Assembly (NCBI RefSeq): GCF_000021925.1
Contig: NC_011830.1
Span: 334,501 to 398,500, forward strand
Origin: Desulfitobacterium hafniense DCB-2
GTDB lineage: Bacteria > Bacillota > Desulfitobacteriia > Desulfitobacteriales > Desulfitobacteriaceae
Length of the DNA stretch: 64,000 nt
Direction: 5' to 3'
Shown: in pieces, positions 1 to 7,340 of the stretch
Layout: every line of letters begins with the position of its first letter
Numbering within the stretch: the first letter of the stretch is position 1
The notes under the pieces: generated by a model
Told to the model about the DNA's origin: nothing
The model's database searches: none
What the model saw: the letters and a program-made list of their open reading frames with translations, nothing else
Position numbers and translations under genes: made by a program

Positions 1-486
1 ATTGATATTAAGGCTATCGGTTTCTCGACACTGCTGATTTTTGGCTGCGGCTTTGTGGGCGAGCTTGTTGGCGGGCAACTCGTTGACAAATGGCGTCAAG
101 TCGGCGGTAAATATAACACGGTTATGAAAACTTGCATCGGCATAGCCGGTCTGGCAACTTCAGCTTCCATCTTCCTGCTCACAAGGGCCAGTTCCCTGAC
201 GATGGCGATTGCTTTGTTATCCACCGCATTGTTCTTTTTGCGCTGGGCAGGTATCTTCTGGAGTGTTCCGGCTGCCATCGCCCAACGCCACCATGTCGGT
301 GTACTCGGTGGATGCATGAACTTTGCCGGTAATATTGCCGGGGTTATCACTCCGATTTACATCGGTTTAATTGTCAAATTTACAGGATCATTCCATGCCG
401 GTCTGCTGATCTTCGTTGCGGCAGGTGTCCTCCTTGCTGTCGCCGGTGCGCTCATCAACTATGAAAAGAAAATCGGTGTTGTTTGA
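1..486 (+). CDS. MFS transporter, C-terminal part (5' end outside window)
   Basis: The frame is open from base 1 to the TGA at 484-486, so this is the last ~161 residues of a major facilitator superfamily carrier. The visible part has a polar loop (GELVGGQLVDKW, typical of the MFS loop signature) followed by about four hydrophobic helices and a short basic C-terminus. It lies 59 bp upstream of a racemase-family gene on the same strand and probably shares its transcript, which suggests uptake of an organic acid handled by the following enzymes. The substrate cannot be read from this fragment. An internal ATG at 55 is not the real start. Confidence 0.8.
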   Translation: MDIKAIGFSTLLIFGCGFVGELVGGQLVDKWRQVGGKYNTVMKTCIGIAGLATSASIFLLTRASSLTMAIALLSTALFFLRWAGIFWSVPAAIAQRHHVGVLGGCMNFAGNIAGVITPIYIGLIVKFTGSFHAGLLIFVAAGVLLAVAGALINYEKKIGVV

Positions 487-545
487 GTGGAGTCCATGGC
501 GGACCAAGGTGGTATGTCTTGAAGAAGAAAGGAGAGTGAAAGATA

Positions 546-1292
546 ATGCGGATTTTGGTTATAAATCCTAATATTTCTGAAATCGTTACCAATCTTATAG
601 CCCAGGAGTCAAGGCGTGTAGCTTCTCCGGGAACTGAATTGCTGTTCGCAACAGCACCTTTTGGCGTAGAGTATATTGAAACTCGTATGGAGGCTCTTAT
701 CGGTGGGTATGCTGCGGCCTGCGTTGCAGCTGAACGCCAGGGGGAATATGATGGGGTAATTATTGATGCCTTTGGCGATCCCGGACTCTTGGGCATTAAA
801 GAAATGCTCAACGTTCCCGTGGTGGGGATGACGGAAGCGGCTTTGGCATCGGCCTGCCTTTTAGGTCAGCGCTTTTCCATCATTGCTATTTCTTCGCGGA
901 TTAAGGCATGGTATCTGGAAACTGTGGAACGAAGTCACCTGACTACTCGTCTTGCCAGTATACGGTCTTTGAATGATACATTGCGTAGTATCGGCACGGT
1001 ACAGGAAGATCATGCCAAACGCTTAAAAGAGCTGGCGATGGAGGCGGTTGAGAAAGATGGTGCTGACGTGATCATACTGGCGGGAGCGCCTCTGGCAGGT
1101 CTTGCCCGCAGCCTTGAAGGTCAGTTGCCGGTGCCGGTAGTGGACGGAGTGTCCAGCGCAGTGCGTCATTGCGAATCGCTGATTGCGCTGAATCCCGGCT
1201 GTGCAATGCAAGGAAGCTTCGCTCGACCTCCCCTGAAACCCAATAAGGGATTGCCGGCAGCTCTGGCCGCACTATTGGATCGCACACGCTGA
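546..1292 (+). CDS. Asp/Glu/hydantoin racemase family protein lacking both catalytic cysteines
   Basis: The 248-residue product opens with RILVINPNIS, the phosphate-loop-like start of hydantoin/allantoin racemases, and matches the usual length. Family enzymes use two cysteines, in a xxACFGDPGL motif and a LGCxGM motif. Here the first motif reads IIDAFGDPGLL (Ala75 in place of Cys) and the second IILAGAPLAGLA (Gly180 in place of Cys), so two-base racemase chemistry looks impossible. It may be a lyase, isomerase or binding protein of the same fold. AGGAGAG lies 5-11 bp before the ATG. It follows an MFS carrier and precedes a fumarylacetoacetase-family gene, so a role in carboxylate breakdown is inferred. 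Fold assignment is firm, function is open. Confidence 0.8.
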   Translation: MRILVINPNISEIVTNLIAQESRRVASPGTELLFATAPFGVEYIETRMEALIGGYAAACVAAERQGEYDGVIIDAFGDPGLLGIKEMLNVPVVGMTEAALASACLLGQRFSIIAISSRIKAWYLETVERSHLTTRLASIRSLNDTLRSIGTVQEDHAKRLKELAMEAVEKDGADVIILAGAPLAGLARSLEGQLPVPVVDGVSSAVRHCESLIALNPGCAMQGSFARPPLKPNKGLPAALAALLDRTR

Positions 1293-1299
1293 TGTCAGT

Positions 1300-1333
1300 A
1301 AAGGATTCTGGCATACTTTTGCTGGAATCCTTT
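1300..1333 (+). terminator. Hairpin after the racemase gene
   Basis: AAAGGATTC (1300-1308) pairs with GAATCCTTT (1325-1333), and the stem extends inward through GCA/TGC. It starts 8 bp after the stop codon. No long T-run follows, so it is a weak terminator or an mRNA-stabilising hairpin. Confidence 0.4.
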
Positions 1334-1530
1334 GCCGTGTCTGGGGAAGCACCGTATAGGCTAGTGGGCCGGCAGCGATATGAAAAAAGCCGAGATCATG
1401 GGAACTGGCCCGAAGCGCTAAGTGCTGGGGTAAACTGTTCGATGCAAAACAAGTCGTAAAATTGACTGGAATAGGTGGTGTTCAGGGCAGCCCTTGTCCA
1501 CACTCCTCTTCCGCGTGCAGGGGGTATCCG
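1334..1530. other. Non-coding gap before the FAH-family gene
   Basis: About 200 bp without a credible gene. The G-rich middle (roughly 1365-1440) contains several short complementary pieces such as CAGC/GCTG and GGGCC/GGCCC and looks RNA-like, but I could not match it to a riboswitch or intron domain. No sigma-54 or clear sigma-A promoter was recognised. Confidence 0.3.
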
Positions 1531-2328
1531 ATGGAACGGTACGTTCGTTTTAATAATGGTAATAAGATTTGCTTTGGATTAGTCAAAGGAGATAGAGTTG
1601 CGGAGCTGAGCGGTGAGGAGCCTGCTGATTTTAAAGAATCCGGAATAGAGCATGAGCTTTCCGCCCTTAAGCTATTGGCCCCTTGCCACCCTACGAAAGC
1701 AGTCTGTGTTGGGCTTAATTATAAAGACACAGTCCTCGAACCAGGGGCACAATGGCCTAAGGAACCTCTTTTATTTATCAAGCCATCGACAAGCGTTGCA
1801 AATCCTGGAGATGATATTATCAAATGGGCAATGGCGGAGGAGTTGGCTTTTGAAGCGGAGTTGGCCGTTGTCATAGGAAAAAGGGCGCACCTGGTGCCTG
1901 AAGAGGAGGCTCATGACTATATCTGGGGGTATACAATCGCTAATGATGTAACGGCAAAGGATCTGCAGAAGGCCGACATCCTATGGACCCGCTCAAAGTC
2001 CTTCGATACCTTTCTCCCTTTGGGGCCCTGGATCGTCAGTGGAATTAATGCCGATAATTTAATGATTACTTCTTCGGTAAACGGTCAGGAGAAGCAAAAA
2101 GGTACTACTGCCGATTTAATTTTCGGCATAGAGTACCTGGTAAGCTTTATTTCTCACATTACAACGTTGCTGCCGGGAGATATTATTTTGACAGGTACAC
2201 CTGGCGGCTATGGTTCGTCCCTGGATGTTAATGATAAAGTTGAAATTGAAATATCAGAAATCGGCAAATTAGTGAACACTTGTAAAGTAAGCTCAGAGAG
2301 CTGGAGTCTTGCGCCACGCCATAAATAG
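1531..2328 (+). CDS. Fumarylacetoacetate hydrolase family protein
   Basis: A 265-residue FAH-family enzyme. The N-terminal lid domain is followed by the catalytic core with CVGLNYKDT, PLLFIKPSTSV, the acidic metal site EELAFEAELAVVIGK (Glu-x-Glu), IWGYTIANDVTAKD, and the C-terminal LLPGDIILTGTPGGYG, all hallmarks of divalent-metal-dependent C-C hydrolases or decarboxylases acting on 2-oxo or oxaloacetate-like acids. I place the start at ATG 1531, preceded by AGGGGGTATCCG; an in-frame TTG at 1462 has no ribosome site and would add residues unlike the family. The neighbouring racemase-family and arylmalonate-decarboxylase-like genes suggest a shared dicarboxylate route. Substrate unknown. Confidence 0.85.
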   Translation: MERYVRFNNGNKICFGLVKGDRVAELSGEEPADFKESGIEHELSALKLLAPCHPTKAVCVGLNYKDTVLEPGAQWPKEPLLFIKPSTSVANPGDDIIKWAMAEELAFEAELAVVIGKRAHLVPEEEAHDYIWGYTIANDVTAKDLQKADILWTRSKSFDTFLPLGPWIVSGINADNLMITSSVNGQEKQKGTTADLIFGIEYLVSFISHITTLLPGDIILTGTPGGYGSSLDVNDKVEIEISEIGKLVNTCKVSSESWSLAPRHK

Positions 2329-2393
2329 CATGTATGGCAATATGTAGCGACCAGCCATGAGCTTAAGTCAAGGGTGTTCGTCGCTAGGTGCAT

Positions 2394-2428
2394 GAAAAAG
2401 GCGAATTCCTGAAGAATTCGCCTTTTTC
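2394..2428. terminator. Bidirectional terminator between convergent genes
   Basis: A perfect 15-bp stem, GAAAAAGGCGAATTC (2394-2408) with GAATTCGCCTTTTTC (2414-2428), around a 5-nt loop. A and T runs lie on both flanks, so it can stop transcripts of the FAH gene (+) and of the decarboxylase-like gene (-). Confidence 0.9.
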
Positions 2429-2442
2429 ATTGGAACAGCCGG

Positions 2443-3195
2443 TTATTTCCCCGTGAATAATCTACCCCAGCCTTTAACGACACCGGGATCGACGCCGACC
2501 ATTTTTAAGGTTTTCCAGATAGTGACTGCGGTACTATCGTAGACGGTAATGCCATAATCTCTTTCCAGTTGTTCAATCTGCCAGGTGGATCTTAAATTCG
2601 TGCAAATGATGCTGATCCCATCAGCGGGATCAACGCTGACTTCTTTACACATTCCATCAATTTGTTCCGGCGTGACTAAACTGAAGGAACGGTTGACGGT
2701 TTGATTCAAGCCGCGGGAATTAATAACTTGGTAACCGCATTTTTCCTCAAACTGTTTAGCGATGAGCTCATCGATGGCCGGGATATAGGGTGTAACCATG
2801 TGGAGAGTCTTGACCTTGTTTTCCTCGAAGGCTTCCAGCATAGCCAGCATGGAGGTGGTTGCCGGGATCCCCGTTGCTTCGGTAATTTTCTCACATACCA
2901 TCCTGTCGAAATCGAAGCCCGTCCAACCACCTGAGGTTCCGTTCCAGGCAATGGCGTCCACATCGGCATGAGCGAGAAATTCTGAGGCACGCAGAAAAGG
3001 ATCGAGATCAAACTGAGATAAGGCGTCTTTTTCCAAAGAAATCTTTGTCACCTCTAAACGTGAATAGTGCATCGTGACAAGATTCTCCAAACCGGAAACC
3101 ATTTTTGAGCAGATAGGCTCCAGGGCTGTGTTGGAAGATGGGGTCAGCATCCCAATCTTCTTTTGTTCCGCAGGATCAAACATAGTTTTTTGCAT
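2443..3195 (-). CDS. Arylmalonate decarboxylase / maleate isomerase family protein
   Basis: A 251-residue member of the Asp/Glu racemase superfamily. The start is ATG 3195 after GGAGGGATACTCAC; the longer frame to 3240 has no ribosome site. The first catalytic position reads WNGTSGGW (Gly86-Thr87-Ser88) rather than a cysteine, and the second is IICTNL with Cys198. One cysteine plus a GTS oxyanion-type motif is the pattern of Bordetella arylmalonate decarboxylase; maleate isomerase keeps two cysteines. ATGIPATTSM and the ending GWGRLF also resemble AMDase. Expected reaction: cofactor-free decarboxylation of a substituted malonate, or a related isomerisation. It is convergent with the FAH gene and downstream of a divergent-looking Crp/Fnr gene on the same strand. 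Confidence 0.75.
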   Translation of the reverse strand: MQKTMFDPAEQKKIGMLTPSSNTALEPICSKMVSGLENLVTMHYSRLEVTKISLEKDALSQFDLDPFLRASEFLAHADVDAIAWNGTSGGWTGFDFDRMVCEKITEATGIPATTSMLAMLEAFEENKVKTLHMVTPYIPAIDELIAKQFEEKCGYQVINSRGLNQTVNRSFSLVTPEQIDGMCKEVSVDPADGISIICTNLRSTWQIEQLERDYGITVYDSTAVTIWKTLKMVGVDPGVVKGWGRLFTGK

Positions 3196-3361
3196 GTGAG
3201 TATCCCTCCATTTATAACTAGCGGGTTGCAGTGCCGACATATAGATGGACCGACGTACGACAGTCGCTTGTCGACAATATTTGATATAATGTTTTCGCCG
3301 TTTCTTTTCGAAATCCTTTTTTGTTTTTGACGTTTCTGAATATTTTCTTTAAGCTTTTAGG

Positions 3362-4048
3362 TTATGCCTGGCTCTTATGGGTATATTTATACTTGTTGAG
3401 CCCTGCAGTATCCAGAATTCTTATTTCTCCTCGTCTAAGCCGGATAAGGCCTTTATGGGCAAATTCGTTAAGATAAGTCGTTACCTTGGAACGAGCTGTG
3501 CCAATAAAGTGGGCCAGCTCTTCATGGGTAATCATCAGGCAGTTATCGTTGTTTTTACTGGTGAAGATACCATAGTGTTTGAAATCCAGCAATAATCTTG
3601 CCAGCCGGTACTCGATTTTTTGCGTGGATAAATCTTCAGCCTGCAAGGTTGTCCATCTTAATTTAACTCCGATGGATTGAATAATCGATAAAGCAATGTC
3701 CGGATAGGTATAGATAAGCTCCTTCGTCTTATTCCCGGAAATGGCAACGATTTCAACATGGGTCAGAGCGGTTGCGGAAACCATGCGCGGGCCTTGGTCC
3801 AGGGTTTCTGTTTCCCCGAACAGTGCGGGGGCGACAAGGATGCCGAAGATTTTTTCACTTCCCTCGGAGAAAAAGCTGGAGACTTTAACTTTGCCTTTCT
3901 TTAGGCAAATAAGTCCGTTGCTGGGTTGATCCTTCTCGAAGACAAATTCTCCTTTTTGATAATGCCTTGGTATCCCGCTGCTTAAGAGAATATTCCATAG
4001 GTTTGTATCCGTTGGCTGAGAATAGATATTTGGAATGATGCAGCTCAT
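3362..4048 (-). CDS. Crp/Fnr family transcriptional regulator (CprK-like)
   Basis: A 228-residue regulator. The N-terminal cyclic-nucleotide-binding-type beta roll (YQKGEFVFEKDQPSNGLICLKKGKV, then GILVAPALFGETETL) leads through a dimer helix to a winged helix with THEELAHFIGTARSKVTTYL as recognition helix. It lacks an Fnr-type iron-sulphur cysteine cluster and resembles CprK, which senses chlorinated aromatics in Desulfitobacterium; its own ligand is unknown. I choose ATG 4048, which follows GGGGGTACGATC; ATG 4066 lies inside an inverted repeat and has no ribosome site. Its likely targets are the adjacent decarboxylase-like and nitrilase genes. Confidence 0.85.
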   Translation of the reverse strand: MSCIIPNIYSQPTDTNLWNILLSSGIPRHYQKGEFVFEKDQPSNGLICLKKGKVKVSSFFSEGSEKIFGILVAPALFGETETLDQGPRMVSATALTHVEIVAISGNKTKELIYTYPDIALSIIQSIGVKLRWTTLQAEDLSTQKIEYRLARLLLDFKHYGIFTSKNNDNCLMITHEELAHFIGTARSKVTTYLNEFAHKGLIRLRRGEIRILDTAGLNKYKYTHKSQA

Positions 4049-4061
4049 GATCGTACCCCCA

Positions 4062-4090
4062 ATCATTGCGTTACAATGATATTGTACAAT
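4062..4090. promoter_or_regulatory. Candidate operator of the Crp/Fnr gene
   Basis: ATCATTG (4062-4068) and CAATGAT (4074-4080) form a perfect 7-bp inverted repeat with a 5-bp spacer. The 10-bp palindrome ATTGTACAAT (4081-4090) follows immediately. They lie just upstream of the chosen start on the minus strand, where an autoregulatory site would be expected. The sequence is not the textbook TTGAT-N4-ATCAA box. Confidence 0.45.
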
Positions 4091-4120
4091 AATAATAGGA
4101 AGCAGAAGGTTGATTTTCTG

Positions 4121-4171
4121 AAAAAATATAAAGGGAGGAGAGTTCCGGGATTTGCCCCGAAGCTATCCTCC
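4121..4171 (-). terminator. Terminator after the nitrilase gene
   Basis: On the minus strand GGAGGA (4171-4166) pairs with TCCTCC (4139-4134), with an inner GGG/CCC stem, followed by a T-rich tail (4130-4121). It lies downstream of the nitrilase-family gene and upstream of the Crp/Fnr gene. Confidence 0.65.
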
Positions 4172-4206
4172 TTTAGGCTTCTGGTTTTATAATGTGACGG
4201 CGTCGA

Positions 4207-5277
4207 TTACTTTTTAGACCGGGCAGATTCAACCCAAATGCCGCGTTCGATTAATTGTCTGACATGCTGACGGTAAATTTCGTGGGTGTCTTTGTGTTTG
4301 AGGGGCGCGCGATCCAGGCAAAGATTCTTGGCAAAGAGGGGCTCTTCGTAGATGAGTTTGAATTGCTCTGTACGCAGGTCTTTCATCCAGTTGCCGAAGA
4401 GGGAGCGTTCGCGGTATTCTCTCAGGGATTCAACATCGATAATCGCTCCGGCATAGGAGCTGCCTGAACCATACTTATGGTTGGAAATTACCTCCCCATG
4501 GTGATTGACGATCATGGATTGGCCGCCAAAGGTGTCAACAGACAGCTCGGCTGCTTGGGAGGGATAATAGGTGGCGACATTAGGTGCTACCACATAGCAG
4601 GTATTATCCAAAGCCCGGGCTCTGTTTTGAAGTTCCCACCAGCCATTGGCTACAGCCGGTTCAGGAGCGCTGGATCGATAGATGATTTCCGCACCATTCA
4701 TGGCAAGTCCCCGGGCCGGTTCGTGGTAATCTCCTTCCTGGCAGACCAGGAGGCCGATTCTGCCGATTTCCGTGTCGGCTACGGAGTAGAAAGAATCTAA
4801 TTTATAGCCATAAAGCTCTATCCATTTATCCCATACATCATGAGGAACGGTGGAATGCTCCTGACAGAAAACCTGCATTTTGTAACTTTGCAGAATGACT
4901 TCGCCTTTCGGATCAATCAAAAAAGCTGAATTAAAGAAGCGGCCGGGAAACTCAGGGTGCTTTACTTTGGCTTGAGCTATCAGGTAGGCATTGTATTCCT
5001 TGGCCTTTTTGCCAAGGAGTTCAGTCTCTTCACCAGGAATATCAATAGCCATATGATCGACATAGTATTGGTGATCCCAATCGAATAATTCATCGGTAAA
5101 TCCTTGCAGAGCACCCTCGGGAATAGTAATGAGCCTTACCGGCATTTCAATTCCGCTTAACCATACTGCGGCATCGATGACATCCGAGATATGGGCAATA
5201 TTCCGTTTGATATCCTCCCTTTTTTCTGCACCGCGCATGGTAGGCTGGATGGCTAAGGCCATATATTGCTCAATCAT
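4207..5277 (-). CDS. Nitrilase/amidase superfamily carbon-nitrogen hydrolase
   Basis: A 356-residue enzyme of the carbon-nitrogen hydrolase fold. The catalytic triad is visible: Glu54 in TIPEGALQG, Lys133 in QSYKMQVF and Cys179 in LLVCQEGDYHEP. It hydrolyses a nitrile, amide or carbamoyl bond; the branch cannot be fixed by eye, though length and the C-terminal extension fit aliphatic amidase or N-carbamoyl amidohydrolase relatives. The start at 5277 follows AAGGAGGTAATATCA; the longer frame to 5298 begins before this ribosome site. It probably supplies a carboxylate to the decarboxylase and isomerase-type genes nearby. Confidence 0.85.
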   Translation of the reverse strand: MIEQYMALAIQPTMRGAEKREDIKRNIAHISDVIDAAVWLSGIEMPVRLITIPEGALQGFTDELFDWDHQYYVDHMAIDIPGEETELLGKKAKEYNAYLIAQAKVKHPEFPGRFFNSAFLIDPKGEVILQSYKMQVFCQEHSTVPHDVWDKWIELYGYKLDSFYSVADTEIGRIGLLVCQEGDYHEPARGLAMNGAEIIYRSSAPEPAVANGWWELQNRARALDNTCYVVAPNVATYYPSQAAELSVDTFGGQSMIVNHHGEVISNHKYGSGSSYAGAIIDVESLREYRERSLFGNWMKDLRTEQFKLIYEEPLFAKNLCLDRAPLKHKDTHEIYRQHVRQLIERGIWVESARSKK

Positions 5278-5657
5278 TGATATTACCTCCTTGTACACTT
5301 CTTGGATTTAGATTAGCACAAGGGTTTTATCTATGTATGTTACAATAGTAACAGTTGTCTAAATTTTCTTTTTTCGTCCATTGCATGAGAGATCAAGTAT
5401 CGGGGTTGACGACAGGGGACTATACATCCTTGGGCAAGATGCAACTCCCTCTTGCCCAACAGCTGTACCGTTTTATGAGTGAGCAGATGTACCGGCCCAA
5501 AACATCGTACAGTACCGATGGTATGCTTTTATTGTTCCGGCCAACTATATCCGCATCACCTTCGACAGCAAACTTATGGCAACAGAAGGATACTTGGAGT
5601 TGTATAGTGACGATGCCTTTATGTATCCTGTGATGCCACGAAGACCTAAATGCTCAT
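5278..5657. other. Gap with an inverted repeat and a possible coding relic
   Basis: TTGGGCAAGA (5430-5439) and TCTTGCCCAA (5450-5459) form a perfect 10-bp inverted repeat upstream of the nitrilase gene. On the plus strand, one frame from about 5490 to 5703 reads without stops (ANYIRITFDSKLMATEGYLE and on), interrupted upstream by a TGA at 5478-5480. It looks like the end of a decayed gene but I do not recognise the family, and it overlaps the end of the MFS gene. Confidence 0.25.
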
Positions 5658-6926
5658 CTATTGGTTGTCAAAGGCGATGCTCTTTCGTAAAGAATAGGCT
5701 GTGATGCCAAAAATAGTGAATGCGGCAGCCAGTCCCATGACCATGAGCAAGGGGATGATGTAAGAGCCGCCATTAAAATCCGCGATGTATCCGTATAGAG
5801 ACTGACCGATAGCCGAAGCTGCGGCATAGAACATCATTACGATAGAGTAGACTTGAGTAAAATAGCGATCACCGAAGATTTTCCGGGTTAGGACCGGTGA
5901 TTGAACTGTGGCCTGAGCGAAGCCAAAGCCATAGAGGAAAGCCCCGATCAGGAAAAAAGTGGCGTTATGGGTGCCGATAAATGTAATCATCGCCACGCCG
6001 GCCACTCCGGAGATTCCGGAGAATAGAATCCCGCCAACGACACTCTTATCATTGATCCACCCTAAGACCACCTTTCCTACCAAGGCACCGAACATGCTGG
6101 CAGAACCCACCGTAGAAGCAACTACTGCACCTTGGCCCAGTGAGGTAACGATAGAGGGATAATAGACATTGATGTCTGTGAAGAGAGCCACAGAAGCCAA
6201 GAAAAGCAGGAGAACATAAAAAGCGGAAGATTTAACCGCCACCGAGACCGGCACACCGGTGATCACTGGGGCGTACTTTCCTTCCGGGCCATTCCCTGAA
6301 GCTTCAGCAGAGCTTTTTTCACCATAAGGCAATAATCCCATGTCCCGGGGGTCATTACGGATGAGCAGGGCTACCAGCGGAAAAACAACCACCCCAATAA
6401 AGAGGCCAAAGGCTAAGTAAGCGGAGCGCCAGCCCAGAGTGGCAATGATATAGCCGCCAATAGGATTAAAGATAATGGCCCCAATCCCGGTGAAAGCCAT
6501 GCATAAGCCGGTGAAAAAGCCAGTCCGGGCTTTAAACCACCGGGTGATCATGGTCGGTGTGGCAATATATAGAAAAAACGCCTGTGAGACGCCAAGAAAA
6601 ACTGCCCCGATATAGAAATGAAAAACACTGGTATAGGTAGACATGGCTCCCACAGCAACAGCATTGATTAAAACAAAAACAGATAAAAGCTTCCGTGCGT
6701 TAAACTTAACCAGTAACTGACCGGCTGCAGGAAGAAAAAGCATGGCCGAAAAAGAAACAATCGTTAAGTATAGAGCCAGAGAACCTCTGGGGACCCCAAG
6801 CTCTTGCAGAATGGGTACGAAAAATATTCCGGCTGTATTCCAAGTGATGGAGCAGGTCAGGCTCATGGCACAGCAGGCAACAACGATTAGGAAGGCGTGA
6901 TGGAGACGATTAGATGCTGCATTCAT
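5658..6926 (-). CDS. MFS transporter, oxalate/formate antiporter-like
   Basis: A 422-residue carrier with about 12 hydrophobic helices and the OFA-type opening in which a twin helix leads into TWNTAGIFFVPILQELG and SLALYLTIVSFSAMLFLPAAG. TPTMITRWFKARTGFFTGLC and GIGAIIFNPIGGY match the second MFS carrier in this window (from 11322), so the two are paralogues. OFA carriers exchange small mono- or dicarboxylates. The start at 6926 follows GAGGTGTTCACT. A sigma-54 promoter at 7177-7192 points at this gene, giving a leader of about 240 nt. It lies divergent from the sigma-54 regulator, which makes co-regulation with the CoA-transferase genes likely. Confidence 0.88.
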   Translation of the reverse strand: MNAASNRLHHAFLIVVACCAMSLTCSITWNTAGIFFVPILQELGVPRGSLALYLTIVSFSAMLFLPAAGQLLVKFNARKLLSVFVLINAVAVGAMSTYTSVFHFYIGAVFLGVSQAFFLYIATPTMITRWFKARTGFFTGLCMAFTGIGAIIFNPIGGYIIATLGWRSAYLAFGLFIGVVVFPLVALLIRNDPRDMGLLPYGEKSSAEASGNGPEGKYAPVITGVPVSVAVKSSAFYVLLLFLASVALFTDINVYYPSIVTSLGQGAVVASTVGSASMFGALVGKVVLGWINDKSVVGGILFSGISGVAGVAMITFIGTHNATFFLIGAFLYGFGFAQATVQSPVLTRKIFGDRYFTQVYSIVMMFYAAASAIGQSLYGYIADFNGGSYIIPLLMVMGLAAAFTIFGITAYSLRKSIAFDNQ

Positions 6927-7176
6927 AGTGAACACCTCTAAAAATTCAAGATTTTTGTAAAATTTTATAAGATTTTTGTTGGATATTAAAATAATAATAA
7001 ATCATTTGCATAATGGTTATAAATTAGTTAATATGGTCACATATAACAAGCCAAACTAACCAGGCTGTTTTTTTACACCTCCCTTGCGGATGGATTAATA
7101 GAATTAACTGGGCATGAACCTCCTTCAAAAGTAATCTTGCTTGTAATCAATTATCTGTTACCTCTCGATATAGGAT

Positions 7177-7192
7177 GCAACATCCATGCCAA
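7177..7192 (-). promoter_or_regulatory. Sigma-54 promoter (-24/-12) for the MFS gene
   Basis: Read on the minus strand: TTGGCATGGATGTTGC. The GG (-24) and GC (-12) are exactly 12 bp apart and match the TGGCAC-N5-TTGC consensus closely. Expected transcription start is near 7165. A TGACACAGA element at 7307-7315, about 115 bp upstream, is a possible activator site. Confidence 0.75.
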
Positions 7193-7340
7193 TTTATATT
7201 GTGCTATTTTTATCAAGACTTGTCCGGCTTTGGTTTTATGGATTCACAGTATCTGTATCAAAATGTGCCATAGTGTGCGAACGATATTAATCACTTGCAA
7301 CACAAATGACACAGAGAGCAAAGAGAGGATGTGAATATTG

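Noticed and set aside
7137..7334. 65-residue plus-strand open frame before the sigma-54 regulator
   Set aside because: No ribosome site, composition unlike its neighbours, and it runs across the minus-strand sigma-54 promoter.
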